Shown: one piece after another, positions 17,500 to 26,427 of the stretch
How the letters are laid out: each line of letters begins with the position of its first letter
Position numbering within the stretch: the first letter of the stretch is position 1
Assembly (NCBI GenBank): GCA_022823045.1
Contig: JAJDXW010000271.1
Span: forward strand, 1 to 33,790
Direction of reading: 5' to 3'
DNA from: Gammaproteobacteria bacterium
GTDB lineage: Bacteria; Pseudomonadota; Gammaproteobacteria; HK1
Length of the DNA stretch: 33,790 bases
Notes under the pieces: generated by a model
What the model saw: the letters and a program-made list of their open reading frames with translations, nothing else
Database searches by the model: none
Told to the model about the DNA's origin: nothing
Made by a program: the position numbers and the translations under genes

Positions 17500-19512
17500 C
17501 TACCGCGGAACGGTGTGCACGGCGCGCACCTCGACCGGGTCACCGGCGTGCGCGCCGAGGGCGGCGAGAGCATCGGCGCTGAGCGCGAGATCGGGGCGTT
17601 CGACGATCCGCGCCCAGCCCCGGAGCGCCGCCCCGCACGCGGGGGTCGCGACCTCGACGAGGGCTCCGCTCTCGACCTCAAGCCGGCGCGCGAGCGCGGC
17701 CGGCAGGCCGATGCAGCGGCGCGGCCCATCGAGGTCCGGCTCGTTCGAGACGGTCACCGGGGCGACGACCCGTTCCGCCCGCAACCGGGCCCGCTCCGCT
17801 TGCGTCGCGTCGCGATCGAAACCGCCGCGGTCGGGCTCGACGACCACCCCGTAGCGCTCGCGCGCCTGCCCGGGGCTGAGATAACCGAGCGCGACGTCAC
17901 CGGCCACCCGGCCGGGGTCCCGATCGAGGGGATCGCCGTATCCACCCCCGCCCGAGGTCTCCATGCGCACCACGTCGCCCGCCTCGAGGGGGAAGCCGCC
18001 GACCTTGCCCGGCACCGGGGACGGCTCGACGGTCTCCCCGCCCCGCACGACCGTGAATCGGTTCGCGGCGCCGCCCACGCCGCCTGCCACCCCGAAGGGA
18101 GGGATGATGTTCTTGTCCGCGAGCACCGAGAGGCTCGCCTCGCCCGCAAGCACGCGCACGTCGCGCCGCACCCCGAGGCCGCCCCGGAACTCGCCGTCTC
18201 CGCACGAGCCCTCCCGCAGGCCGTAGGACTCGATGCGCACCGGGCACTGCGCCTCGATCACCTCCGCGGGCTGGACCGTGTTGAAGTCCCCCTCGGGGAA
18301 TGCGCGCACCCCGTGGTTGCCGTCGGTCCGCCCGGTCGCCCCCGTGCCCGCGGCGGGATACTCGTAGAGGAGGAAGATGCCGTCGCGCCCCGGGTGCGGC
18401 CCGGAGACGTAGACGTGGTTGCCGCCGCCCTTCAGATCCCCTACCCGCCTATCCGGCAGCGCTTGGCCGAGGGCGGAGACGACGAGGCCGCACATGAGCG
18501 CCCGGCACTCGACCATCCCGCCGCAGGGCGCGGGCAGGGTCGCGTTGAGGAAGCTTCCGGGCGGGTTCACGATCTCGATCGGAGTGAACGAGCCGTGGTT
18601 CACCGGGGTGTCGGGGTCGAGGCACGACTTGACGATGCTCGCCACCGCGTTGAACGCCATCGCGGGTCCCACGTTGGTCGGCCCCTTGGTCTGGGGCGAA
18701 GAGCCGGTGAAGTCGGCGACGAGACGGTCGCCGTCGACGGTGAGGGCGAGCCGCCCGCGAAGCGGCGCCTCCCCGTGCCCATCGCTGTCGAGATAGCCCT
18801 CCGCGTGCCAGGTCCCGTCCGGGATCCCCGCGATGCGCTCGCGCATCACCTTCTCGGCGCGGCCGATGAGCTCCTCGATTGCCTCGAGCAGGGCCGCGCC
18901 GCCGAAGCGCACGAAGAGCCGTGCGACGTGCTCCGCCGCCTTGCGCGACGTCCCGTACATGGTGTTGAAGTCCCCGCGCCGCTCGCGGGTGATGCGCATG
19001 TTGTCGAAGAGGAGGCTCAGGAAAGCGTCGTTCATCCGCCCCCGATCGCAGATGCGGGTGGGCACGATGCGCAGCCCCTCCTGGTAGATCTCCTGCACCC
19101 GGCCGGAGAGGCTCCCCGGGGTCATGCCGCCCACGTCCCCCCAGTGGCAGCGGGTCGCGGTGAACATCGCGAGCCTTCCCTCGTGGAAGACCGGGAAGAG
19201 CATGAGCACGTCGTTGAGGTGGGTGCCGCCCGTGTACGGGTCGTTGTGCAGGAAGATGTCGCCCTCGTGGATGTCGGCACCGAAGGTCCGCACCACCTCC
19301 GTCGTCGAGTAGGGCACCGAAAAGTTGTGGATGGGGTTGTCGTCGACGCCCTGGGCGATGAGCCGGCCGTCGGGCGCGACGAGGGCGCACGAGAAGTCGT
19401 GCCCCTCGTAGATGATGGACGAGTACGACGAGTGGATGACGTTCGCCCGCATCTCGTTGACGACCGCCACCAGGGATTCGCGTATCAGCTCGAGCCGGCC
19501 GATCTCCTGCAT
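17500..19512 (-). CDS. hyuB: Hydantoinase B/oxoprolinase family protein
   Basis: ATG at 19512: MQEIGRLELIRESLVAVVNEMRANVIHSSYSSIIYEGHDFSCALV...HNDPYTGGTHLNDVLM...HWGDVGGMTPGS...ETSGGGGYGDPLDRDP. Ends 7 bp before the hyuA start. Confidence 0.94.
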   Translation of the reverse strand: MQEIGRLELIRESLVAVVNEMRANVIHSSYSSIIYEGHDFSCALVAPDGRLIAQGVDDNPIHNFSVPYSTTEVVRTFGADIHEGDIFLHNDPYTGGTHLNDVLMLFPVFHEGRLAMFTATRCHWGDVGGMTPGSLSGRVQEIYQEGLRIVPTRICDRGRMNDAFLSLLFDNMRITRERRGDFNTMYGTSRKAAEHVARLFVRFGGAALLEAIEELIGRAEKVMRERIAGIPDGTWHAEGYLDSDGHGEAPLRGRLALTVDGDRLVADFTGSSPQTKGPTNVGPAMAFNAVASIVKSCLDPDTPVNHGSFTPIEIVNPPGSFLNATLPAPCGGMVECRALMCGLVVSALGQALPDRRVGDLKGGGNHVYVSGPHPGRDGIFLLYEYPAAGTGATGRTDGNHGVRAFPEGDFNTVQPAEVIEAQCPVRIESYGLREGSCGDGEFRGGLGVRRDVRVLAGEASLSVLADKNIIPPFGVAGGVGGAANRFTVVRGGETVEPSPVPGKVGGFPLEAGDVVRMETSGGGGYGDPLDRDPGRVAGDVALGYLSPGQARERYGVVVEPDRGGFDRDATQAERARLRAERVVAPVTVSNEPDLDGPRRCIGLPAALARRLEVESGALVEVATPACGAALRGWARIVERPDLALSADALAALGAHAGDPVEVRAVHTVPR

Positions 19513-19647
19513 CCGTTCCCCTCCCGCTGCTTGGGTACCCGGCATCGCCGGACCGCGCCGGGACGCGCCCCGGCCGCAAGCCCTATCATTGCACACCGGC
19601 TCGGCCATTCCGGCGGACCCCGGCGCAACGATGCAGGAGAACGCGAG

Positions 19648-20388
19648 ATGAGAGAGGAGATCGTCGACATCGCCACCGCGGACGGCGCGATGGAGACTTT
19701 CGTCTGCCGGCCGGAGCGGGGCGGACCGTACCCCCCCGTGCTCTTCCTGATGGACGCGCCGGGGATCCGGGAGGAACTCCACGACATGGCGCGCCGGCTC
19801 GCGACGGTCGGCTTCTTCGTGATGCTTCCCAACCTCTACTACCGGGCCGGGCGCGACACGAAGTACGGCCCCCACGTGCTCGTCGCCGCGAGCCCCGACA
19901 ACGCGCGGATGCTGGCCGTGCGGCGGAAGATGACGATCCCTCCCGTCATGGAGGACGTCGGGGTCATGCTCGACTTCGCGGCCAGCCACGAAGAAGCGAC
20001 GGACGGCCCGGCGGGGACCCACGGCTACTGCATGAGCGGCCCGTACGCGCTCGCCGCCGCCGCCCGCTACCCGGACCGGATCGCGGCCGCCGCCTCCTTC
20101 CACGGCACCTGGCTCGTGAGCGACGCGGAGGAGAGCCCCCACCTCACGTTCGAGAAGACGAAGGGCGAGGTCTACATCTCGTGCGCCGAGCACGACGAGG
20201 TCGCCCCCCTCGACATGGTCGAGGAGCTCCGGGGCCACTTCGAGGCGTCGGGGGCGACGGGCGAGCTCGAGATCCATCCCGGCGCGCACCACGGCTTCGC
20301 GTTTCCGGAGCGCTGGTGCTACGACAAGGCGGCCGCGGAGCGGCACTGGGAGCGGCTCATCGCCCTCTACCGCCGCCGCCTCGGCTGA
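19648..20388 (+). CDS. Dienelactone hydrolase family protein
   Basis: MREEIVDIATADGAMETFVCRPERGGPYPPVLFLMDAPGIREEL...HGYCMSGPYALAAAARYPDRIAAAASFHGTWL...AEHDEVAP...HPGAHHGFAFPER: Cys nucleophile (GYCMSG), Asp and His. Confidence 0.92.
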   Translation: MREEIVDIATADGAMETFVCRPERGGPYPPVLFLMDAPGIREELHDMARRLATVGFFVMLPNLYYRAGRDTKYGPHVLVAASPDNARMLAVRRKMTIPPVMEDVGVMLDFAASHEEATDGPAGTHGYCMSGPYALAAAARYPDRIAAAASFHGTWLVSDAEESPHLTFEKTKGEVYISCAEHDEVAPLDMVEELRGHFEASGATGELEIHPGAHHGFAFPERWCYDKAAAERHWERLIALYRRRLG

Positions 20389-20404
20389 CGTTCGGACCGT
20401 CTCC

Positions 20405-20794
20405 ATGCCATCCGCCGTCCAGACCAGGTTCCAGCCGCTCGTACGAGATCTGATGACGACATTGCTTGTACGCTGTCCCTCCCTGCTCGATGGAGTCGAC
20501 AAGCGCAATCTGCTGGATCGTGACTATTGCAAGAACGTTCTCCGCCTTCAGATCAGCAACCTTCCGTTGCTTCGAAGAGTACGGGATGGCAGAAACATAT
20601 CAGGCCATGACAGGTATTACGCGGACGAGTACGGTGAGTTCCACGTCTGTAGCCAATGGTGGAAAGCTCACCACGCCGCCAATGCCCGAAGCCTTCTCAA
20701 ATTCGTAATCAGGCTCGCCGAGAGGAAAGCCGGAAACCCAGACACGGCACGGCTCGAAAGACACATGGCCGCGTTCCGGGACTACCTGGGATGA
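20405..20794 (+). CDS. Hypothetical protein (129 aa)
   Basis: MPSAVQTRFQPLVRDLMTTLLVRCPSLLDGVDKRNLLDRDYCKNVLRLQISNLPLLRRVRDGRNISGHDRYYADEYGEFHVCSQWWKAHHAANARSLLKFVIRLAERKAGNPDTARLERHMAAFRDYLG. Balanced, globular-looking composition; noticeably less GC-rich than its neighbours. Start uncertain (an ATG at 20453 is also possible). Confidence 0.65.
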   Translation: MPSAVQTRFQPLVRDLMTTLLVRCPSLLDGVDKRNLLDRDYCKNVLRLQISNLPLLRRVRDGRNISGHDRYYADEYGEFHVCSQWWKAHHAANARSLLKFVIRLAERKAGNPDTARLERHMAAFRDYLG

Positions 20795-20846
20795 ACGGGA
20801 TGAGCGCTCGAGACTTCCAGGGCGGAGCGGGGGACGACGGAGCGGC

Positions 20847-23800
20847 TCAGTGGAAGTCGCGGGAGGGGAAGAGGCGGCGCGCCTCGTTGCGAGGATGGCG
20901 GCGGGCCGAAGCGGGTGATGACCCGCTTGCCGGCGAGGCGATGCCCGGCTCCCCGGGCAGGACGGCGGCGCCCTCCCCTCCCGCCGCGCCGTCCGCGAGG
21001 CGCCCGAGCCATTCCGAGAGGTCGACGATCCGCTCGGCGATCACGTGGACCACCGACTCCGAGGACTCGACCCGACCCTCGACCCGCATCAGGCGGGCAT
21101 CCTGCACCTCGAACCGGAAACGCTGGAATACCCGATCCCACACCACGACGTTCACCACCCCTTCCATGTCCTCGAGGGTGAGGAAGACCACCCCCTTCGC
21201 GGTTCTCGGGCGCTGCCGCGCCAGCACCACCCCAGTCACCGCCACCCACCGGCCGGAGCGGACTCTCCCCAGCTCCCCACTCCAGGTGACCCCCGTTCCC
21301 ACCGCCTCGCGCAGCAGGGCCACCGGATGGCCGCGGAGACTGAGACCTACCGAACGATAGTCGGCCGCGATCTCCTCGCCCGGCGGGGCCGGCGGCAGGG
21401 TGACCGGTGGCTCCGACCCCCGGTCCGGCTCGCCCGACGCCGCGAAGAGGGGGAGCGGCGGGCCCTTCAACCGCTCGACCGCCCACCATCCCTCGCGCCG
21501 CCCGAGATCGAGTGAGCCGAACGCATCCGCGGCGGCAAGGGCGGCCATCGCCCGCTCCCCGAGGCCGGCCCGGCGGAGAATGTCGTCCGCCTCGCGGTAG
21601 CCGTTGGCGCGCGCCGCCACCAGCCGCCGGGCGGGCTCCTTCCCGAGCCCCTTCACGAGGCGCAAGCCGAGGCGAAGCGCGTACCCGTCCCCATCGGCGG
21701 CCGGCTCCAGGGTCGAGTCCCACTCGCTCGCGTTGACGTCGACCGGGCGCACTTCCACCCCGTGATCGCGCGCGTCGCGCACGATCTGGGCCGGGGCGTA
21801 GAAGCCCATCGGCTGGCTGTTGAGGAGCGCGCAGGCGAACACGTCCGGGTAATGGCACTTGAGCCAGGCCGAGGCGTACACCAGGATCGCGAAGCTCGCC
21901 GCGTGGCTCTCGGGGAAGCCGTACTCCCCGAACCCCTCGATCTGCCGCCAGCACTGTTCGGCGAACTCCGGGGTGCAGCCTCGCGCCACCAGCCGTTCGA
22001 GGAAGCGGCGGCGATACTGCGGCAAGGTTCCGACCCGCCGGAAGGTCGCCATCGCCCGGCGCAGCCCGTCCGCTTCCTCGGGGGTGAACCCCGCCCCGAT
22101 GATGGCGATCCGCATCGCCTGCTCCTGGAAGATGGGCACCCCCCGGGTCTTGGCCAGGACCGGCTCGAGCTCCGGCAGCGGATAGCGGACCTCCTCCTCC
22201 CGGTTGCGCCGGCGCAGGTAGGGATGGACCATGCCCCCCTGGATGGGACCCGGGCGCACGATCGCCACCTCGATCACGAGGTCGTAGAAGGTGCGGGGCT
22301 TCATGCGGGGAAGGAAGCTCATCTGGGCGCGGCTCTCCACCTGGAACACCCCCAGGGAATCGGCCCGACCCAGCATGTCGTAGACGGCCGGATCCTCCGG
22401 GGGGATCCCGGCGAGATCGAGCCGGCGGCCATGATGGGTCGCGAGGAGCTCGAAACCCCGGCGAAGGCAGCTCAGCATGCCGAGCCCGAGCACGTCCACC
22501 TTGAGGATCCCGAGCGCCTCGAGGTCGTCCTTGTCCCACTCGATCACGGTGCGATCGGGCATGGCGGCCGGCCCGATCGGGACCACCTCGTCGAGCCGTC
22601 CCTGCCCGATGACGAACCCCCCCGGGTGCTGGGAGAGGTGACGCGGGAACCCGACGAGGGTCCGGGCCACGGCGAGGGCATGGCGCAGCCGGGGCGCCCC
22701 GGGGTCGAGCCCGAGGGCGCGCACCGTCTCGTCGTCCGGCACCTCGCCGCGAGCGTGGGCGGAGAGGAGCGAGGTCACCCCCTCGGACAGCCCGAGAACC
22801 TTCCCCGCCTCGCGGAGGGCGAGCCGGGCCCGGAAGTGGATCACCGTCGCGGTGAGCGCGGCGCGGTGCCGCCCCCACCGTTCGTACACGTGCTGGATCA
22901 CCTCCTCCCGGCGCTCGTGCTCGAAGTCGACGTCGATGTCCGGCGGCTCGCCCCGCTCCTCGGACACGAAGCGTTCGAAGAGGAGATCGCTCTGATCCGG
23001 GTCGACGGCGGTGATCCCGAGCACGTAGCACACCGCGGAGTTGGCCGCCGACCCCCGCCCCTGGGCGAGGATCTCCTGCGAGCGTGCGAAGCGGACGAGG
23101 TCGTACACGGTGAGGAAGTAAGGCGCGTAGCCGAGTCGGGCGATGATCGCGAGCTCGCGCTCGAGCTGGCTCTCTACCGGGGCGGGGATCCCGAAGGGGT
23201 AGCGCTCGCCCGCTCCCTTCCGCACCGCCTGCTCGAGCCGGGCCATGGCGGGACGCCCGTCGGGGCCGGCCTCGTCCGGGTAGTCGAGGCGGAGTTGGTC
23301 GAGGGAGAAGCTGATCCGGCCGGCGATGTCCAGGGTGGCCTCGACCGCCCCGGGACGGTCCCGGAAAAGGCGCGCCATCTCGGCCGGAGACTTGAGCCGG
23401 CGCTCGGCGTTCTTGAGAAGGCCGAGGCCCATCTCGTCGATGCACCGGCCGGCGCGAAGGCAGGCGAGCACGTCGGCGACGGGGTGCCGGTCCGCCCGGT
23501 GCATGAGGACCGCGTTGGTCGCGACGAGGGGGACTCCGGCCGATCGGGCGGCGCGTACCGCCTGTTCTTCCCGTGCATCGTTCGGAGGCGCCGCCAGCCA
23601 GCGCCGGAGCGCGAGCCACATCTGCCCGGGAAAGGCCGCTCGCCAGGAGGAGAGGAGCGGGGCGAGGTCCGGTTCCGGACGGTCCGGCGGCAGCACGATC
23701 AGTACCATCCCCCCCGCCGCGGAGAGGAGATCGTCGGCGCGGAGCACCCGGTTCCCGGTTTCGCCTTCGCCCTCGCCTCCGCTTCCGCCTTCGAGCCCTT

Positions 23801-24281
23801 CCCGGCCCCGGCCCGCGCCCCGGTTCCGATTCCGGGCCCCTCCCCCCGCTCGTGCCTTGCCCCCCTCCTTCCCTTTGGTCAGCAACCGGGAGAGCCGCCC
23901 GTAGGCGGCCCGATCGCATGGGTAGGCGAGCACGGACGGCGCGTCCGCGAGCTCGAGCCGCGCCCCGACAATCGATCTCACGCCCGCCGCACGCGCCGCC
24001 GCATGGACCCGCACCGCTCCGGCGAGCGTGTCGTGGTCCGCGACCCCGAGGGCCGCAAGGCCGAGGTCGGCCGCCCGCTGCACCAGCTCCTCGGGATGGG
24101 AGGCGCCCCGCAGGAAGGAGTAGTTCGTGATCGCCTCCAGCTCCGCGTAGCGGGCGGCATTCCCCCCCGAGCCCGTCCGGGAGACGGCGCGAGTCCGGCC
24201 GGAGGTCCGGGCTGGGCTCAGGGGAAGAGTCCGTGCAGGAACCAGCGCGGGGGGCCAGGGTGCAGGTCCCGGTAGATCCAC
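20847..24281 (-). CDS. dnaE2: Error-prone DNA polymerase III alpha subunit DnaE2 (ImuC)
   Basis: YAELEAITNYSFLRGASHPEELVQRAADLGLAALGVADHDTLAG PHP domain; SAANSAVCYVLGITAVDP, PDIDVDFEHERREEVIQHVYERWG, HPGGFVI, QEQAMRIAI. Sits in an imuA-imuB-dnaE2 arrangement. 1144 aa; exact start uncertain. Confidence 0.94.
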   Translation of the reverse strand: MDLPGPAPWPPALVPARTLPLSPARTSGRTRAVSRTGSGGNAARYAELEAITNYSFLRGASHPEELVQRAADLGLAALGVADHDTLAGAVRVHAAARAAGVRSIVGARLELADAPSVLAYPCDRAAYGRLSRLLTKGKEGGKARAGGGARNRNRGAGRGREGLEGGSGGEGEGETGNRVLRADDLLSAAGGMVLIVLPPDRPEPDLAPLLSSWRAAFPGQMWLALRRWLAAPPNDAREEQAVRAARSAGVPLVATNAVLMHRADRHPVADVLACLRAGRCIDEMGLGLLKNAERRLKSPAEMARLFRDRPGAVEATLDIAGRISFSLDQLRLDYPDEAGPDGRPAMARLEQAVRKGAGERYPFGIPAPVESQLERELAIIARLGYAPYFLTVYDLVRFARSQEILAQGRGSAANSAVCYVLGITAVDPDQSDLLFERFVSEERGEPPDIDVDFEHERREEVIQHVYERWGRHRAALTATVIHFRARLALREAGKVLGLSEGVTSLLSAHARGEVPDDETVRALGLDPGAPRLRHALAVARTLVGFPRHLSQHPGGFVIGQGRLDEVVPIGPAAMPDRTVIEWDKDDLEALGILKVDVLGLGMLSCLRRGFELLATHHGRRLDLAGIPPEDPAVYDMLGRADSLGVFQVESRAQMSFLPRMKPRTFYDLVIEVAIVRPGPIQGGMVHPYLRRRNREEEVRYPLPELEPVLAKTRGVPIFQEQAMRIAIIGAGFTPEEADGLRRAMATFRRVGTLPQYRRRFLERLVARGCTPEFAEQCWRQIEGFGEYGFPESHAASFAILVYASAWLKCHYPDVFACALLNSQPMGFYAPAQIVRDARDHGVEVRPVDVNASEWDSTLEPAADGDGYALRLGLRLVKGLGKEPARRLVAARANGYREADDILRRAGLGERAMAALAAADAFGSLDLGRREGWWAVERLKGPPLPLFAASGEPDRGSEPPVTLPPAPPGEEIAADYRSVGLSLRGHPVALLREAVGTGVTWSGELGRVRSGRWVAVTGVVLARQRPRTAKGVVFLTLEDMEGVVNVVVWDRVFQRFRFEVQDARLMRVEGRVESSESVVHVIAERIVDLSEWLGRLADGAAGGEGAAVLPGEPGIASPASGSSPASARRHPRNEARRLFPSRDFH

Positions 24282-25747
24282 AACCGGGCGCCTTCCTCGG
24301 TCTCGACCCGCCAGTAGTCACGCCCCGCTGGCTGGCCGCCGTCCCCGCCCGCGCCCTCCCCTTCTCCCCACCACTCGGAGACGATCCGCTCGGGGCCGCG
24401 GGCGATCCGCAGGCGTACCGGGCGGCCACCCCGCAGGCAGAGAACGGCGGGAGGTTCGAGCGGATCGTCCGGCCCTCTCTCCACTCCGACCTGCTCCGGG
24501 GAGGCGAGCAGCCGCAACGGCCGTGGGGTTCCCCCACCCGCCGCGGCAAACGAGGGAGCGCGAAGCCCCGGGGTGGAGACGGGCGCGCGGCGGGACGCGG
24601 AGGCCAGCACCGGTTCGACCTCGAACGCCGCCTCCGGACGATGCCGGGCGGCCGGTCGGAACCGGACCAGGTTGCGGGACCCGAGCCGGGTCGAGAGGCG
24701 CTCCCACAACCCTTCCGGGTCGGATCCGATCCCGGGGTCGAACGGCTCCACCGCCACCGCCGCGAGGTCGAGGCGGGCCACTCCCCCGCCCGGATCGAAC
24801 GCCTCCGGCCGTTCCCGAAAGAGAGCGAGCCACCGCTCGGGATCACGGAGCCCCCGTCCCGCATGGACCTCGATCCGCCGCCGACCGGAGCCCGGAGCGT
24901 CGAAACCGAGGACGAGGATCATCTTCCGCGCCCCGAGATCTCCCCCGCGGAGCCGGCGGCACACCTTCTCCAGCAACGCGGCCGAGATCGCTTCGATCGA
25001 TGCGGGCTCCCGCAGGGGCTCCATCCCCTCCCAGTCGACACGAAGCCGCGGACGGGGCGAGCGTACCCCCAGCGGCTCGGGCCCCCGTCCATTCGTATCG
25101 AGCATTCGATCGAGGCGCCGAAGCAGCCGCTCGCCGAACCGTTCGGCGAGAGCCGTTCGGGAACGGCTCGCGAGGTCGCCGATGCGCCGCAACCCGACCC
25201 GGTGCAGCCGCGCCGCGCCTTCGGCATCGAGACGAAGGGCCTCCACCGGGAGCCTCCGCACCTCCTCCGGGGTTCCGATGGTGAGCTCCGCGCTCGCGAA
25301 ACGGGCAAGCCCCCAGGCGGCCCCGGCGGCCCCCGCCACCGCCGCCCGCACCGACCACCCCCCCTCCGCGAAAACGCGGCGGCAGTCTTCCAGCATGGCC
25401 CGCTCGCCGCCGAAGAGATGGGCGGTTCCCGTCACGTCGACCAGGAGATCGTCCATCCCCCGGACGACCCAGGGTCCGTGCCGCTCGGCCGCCCGCGCCG
25501 CCGCCTTCATCGCCCGGGCTTCACGTTCGCGATCCGGAGGGCTCGCCAGCAGGGACGGACACCGCGCGCGCGCGTCGCCCCACCCCATGCCGGGCCTCAC
25601 CCCCTCGGCTTCCGCCGCTTCCGACACGGCCGCCACCTTCGTGCCGCCATGCACGACCGTCACCACCGGCCGGCCGCCGTCCCGGTACGACCGGGTCAGG
25701 CACTCCGTCGCCAACCGGGGAAACCACACGCAAAGCACCCGTCGCAT
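24218..25747 (-). CDS. imuB: ImuB, Y-family polymerase-like mutasome protein
   Basis: MRRVLCVWFPRLATECLTRSYRDGGRPVVTVVHGGTKVAAVSEAAEAEGVRPGMGWGDARARCPSL...GMDDLLVDVTGTAHLFGGERAML, typical ImuB; adjacent to dnaE2. Confidence 0.92.
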   Translation of the reverse strand: MRRVLCVWFPRLATECLTRSYRDGGRPVVTVVHGGTKVAAVSEAAEAEGVRPGMGWGDARARCPSLLASPPDREREARAMKAAARAAERHGPWVVRGMDDLLVDVTGTAHLFGGERAMLEDCRRVFAEGGWSVRAAVAGAAGAAWGLARFASAELTIGTPEEVRRLPVEALRLDAEGAARLHRVGLRRIGDLASRSRTALAERFGERLLRRLDRMLDTNGRGPEPLGVRSPRPRLRVDWEGMEPLREPASIEAISAALLEKVCRRLRGGDLGARKMILVLGFDAPGSGRRRIEVHAGRGLRDPERWLALFRERPEAFDPGGGVARLDLAAVAVEPFDPGIGSDPEGLWERLSTRLGSRNLVRFRPAARHRPEAAFEVEPVLASASRRAPVSTPGLRAPSFAAAGGGTPRPLRLLASPEQVGVERGPDDPLEPPAVLCLRGGRPVRLRIARGPERIVSEWWGEGEGAGGDGGQPAGRDYWRVETEEGARLWIYRDLHPGPPRWFLHGLFP

Positions 25748-26390
25748 CGCTCCACTCCACCAACCACTCGTGCGGCCTTCCCCGGCGCACCCGCCGGAGC
25801 GTCCACCGCCACCGGATCCCTCGTTCCGATCCCGGCACGGGAGCCGCCTCCCAGCCGCTTTCCGCCCAGCTCATGTCACGCGCCCGGGCCAGGAACACGA
25901 AGCCGAGCCCCTCGCCGACCTCGGCCGCGAGCTGGAGCCGGCGGCCGTGCACGGATCGCAGCCCCCCGGCCGTCTCGACCACCACCGCGGCGAGCCCCCG
26001 CTCGCGAAGCGCCGTTTCCGCCGCCCCGAGCGCCGCCGTCTCGCTGTCCGTGCGGGCCATCACCAGGCGGTGCGGGTCCAGGCCGAGAGCGGCGAACCCC
26101 GGGGGATGAATGGGAGGAAAGGGACCGCCTTCGACGACGCACCACAGGACCGGCCCGCGCAGACGGGAGCACAGTACCGCCGCGAAAGCGGCGGCCCCCG
26201 GCCCGGTCACCGCATGCACCCGCCCCCGGGTCAGGCCGCCGCCGAGCCAGCCGTCGATCTCCCCTCCGTCCACGCTCGTCCGGAGCCGCTCCCGCCTCCC
26301 TTCGAGCGCCCCGATCCGGGTCCGCAGCTCCTTCCGTACGCTCTTCATGTCGGAATCGCAGCCGCTCGTGCGGCCCTTTTGGTTCTTCAT
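25521..26390 (-). CDS. imuA: ImuA, RecA-like mutasome protein
   Basis: ...GEIDGWLGGGLTRGRVHAVTGPGAAAFAAVLCSRLRGPVLWCVVEGGPFPPIHPPGFAALGLDPHRLVMARTDSETAALGAAETALRERGLAAVVVE... typical ImuA. Start is 26390 or 26348; overlaps imuB by 227 bp. Confidence 0.85.
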   Translation of the reverse strand: MKNQKGRTSGCDSDMKSVRKELRTRIGALEGRRERLRTSVDGGEIDGWLGGGLTRGRVHAVTGPGAAAFAAVLCSRLRGPVLWCVVEGGPFPPIHPPGFAALGLDPHRLVMARTDSETAALGAAETALRERGLAAVVVETAGGLRSVHGRRLQLAAEVGEGLGFVFLARARDMSWAESGWEAAPVPGSERGIRWRWTLRRVRRGRPHEWLVEWSDATGALRVVSPVGDGVPDPVVPGRRPAGGDGRAWRHEGGGRVGSGGSRGGEARHGVGRRARAVSVPAGEPSGSRT

Positions 26391-26398
26391 AGGTTTTC

Positions 26399-26427
26399 TT
26401 TATGGCGCGTCTCGCACCCGATGTCAA
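26399..26427 (-). promoter_or_regulatory. Candidate sigma70-type promoter for imuA
   Basis: Minus strand: TTGACA (26427-26422), 17-nt spacer, CATAAA (26404-26399), just upstream of the imuA ATG at 26390. Confidence 0.45.

Noticed and set aside
23745-23882. Considered a CRISPR-like or DNA-level direct repeat array in dnaE2
   Set aside because: Only degenerate simple-sequence bias with no repeat/spacer structure; treated as low-complexity coding expansion.
20782-24864. 1360-aa minus-strand ORF overlapping dnaE2
   Set aside because: Out-of-frame reading of dnaE2, Arg/Gly/Pro rich, no motifs.
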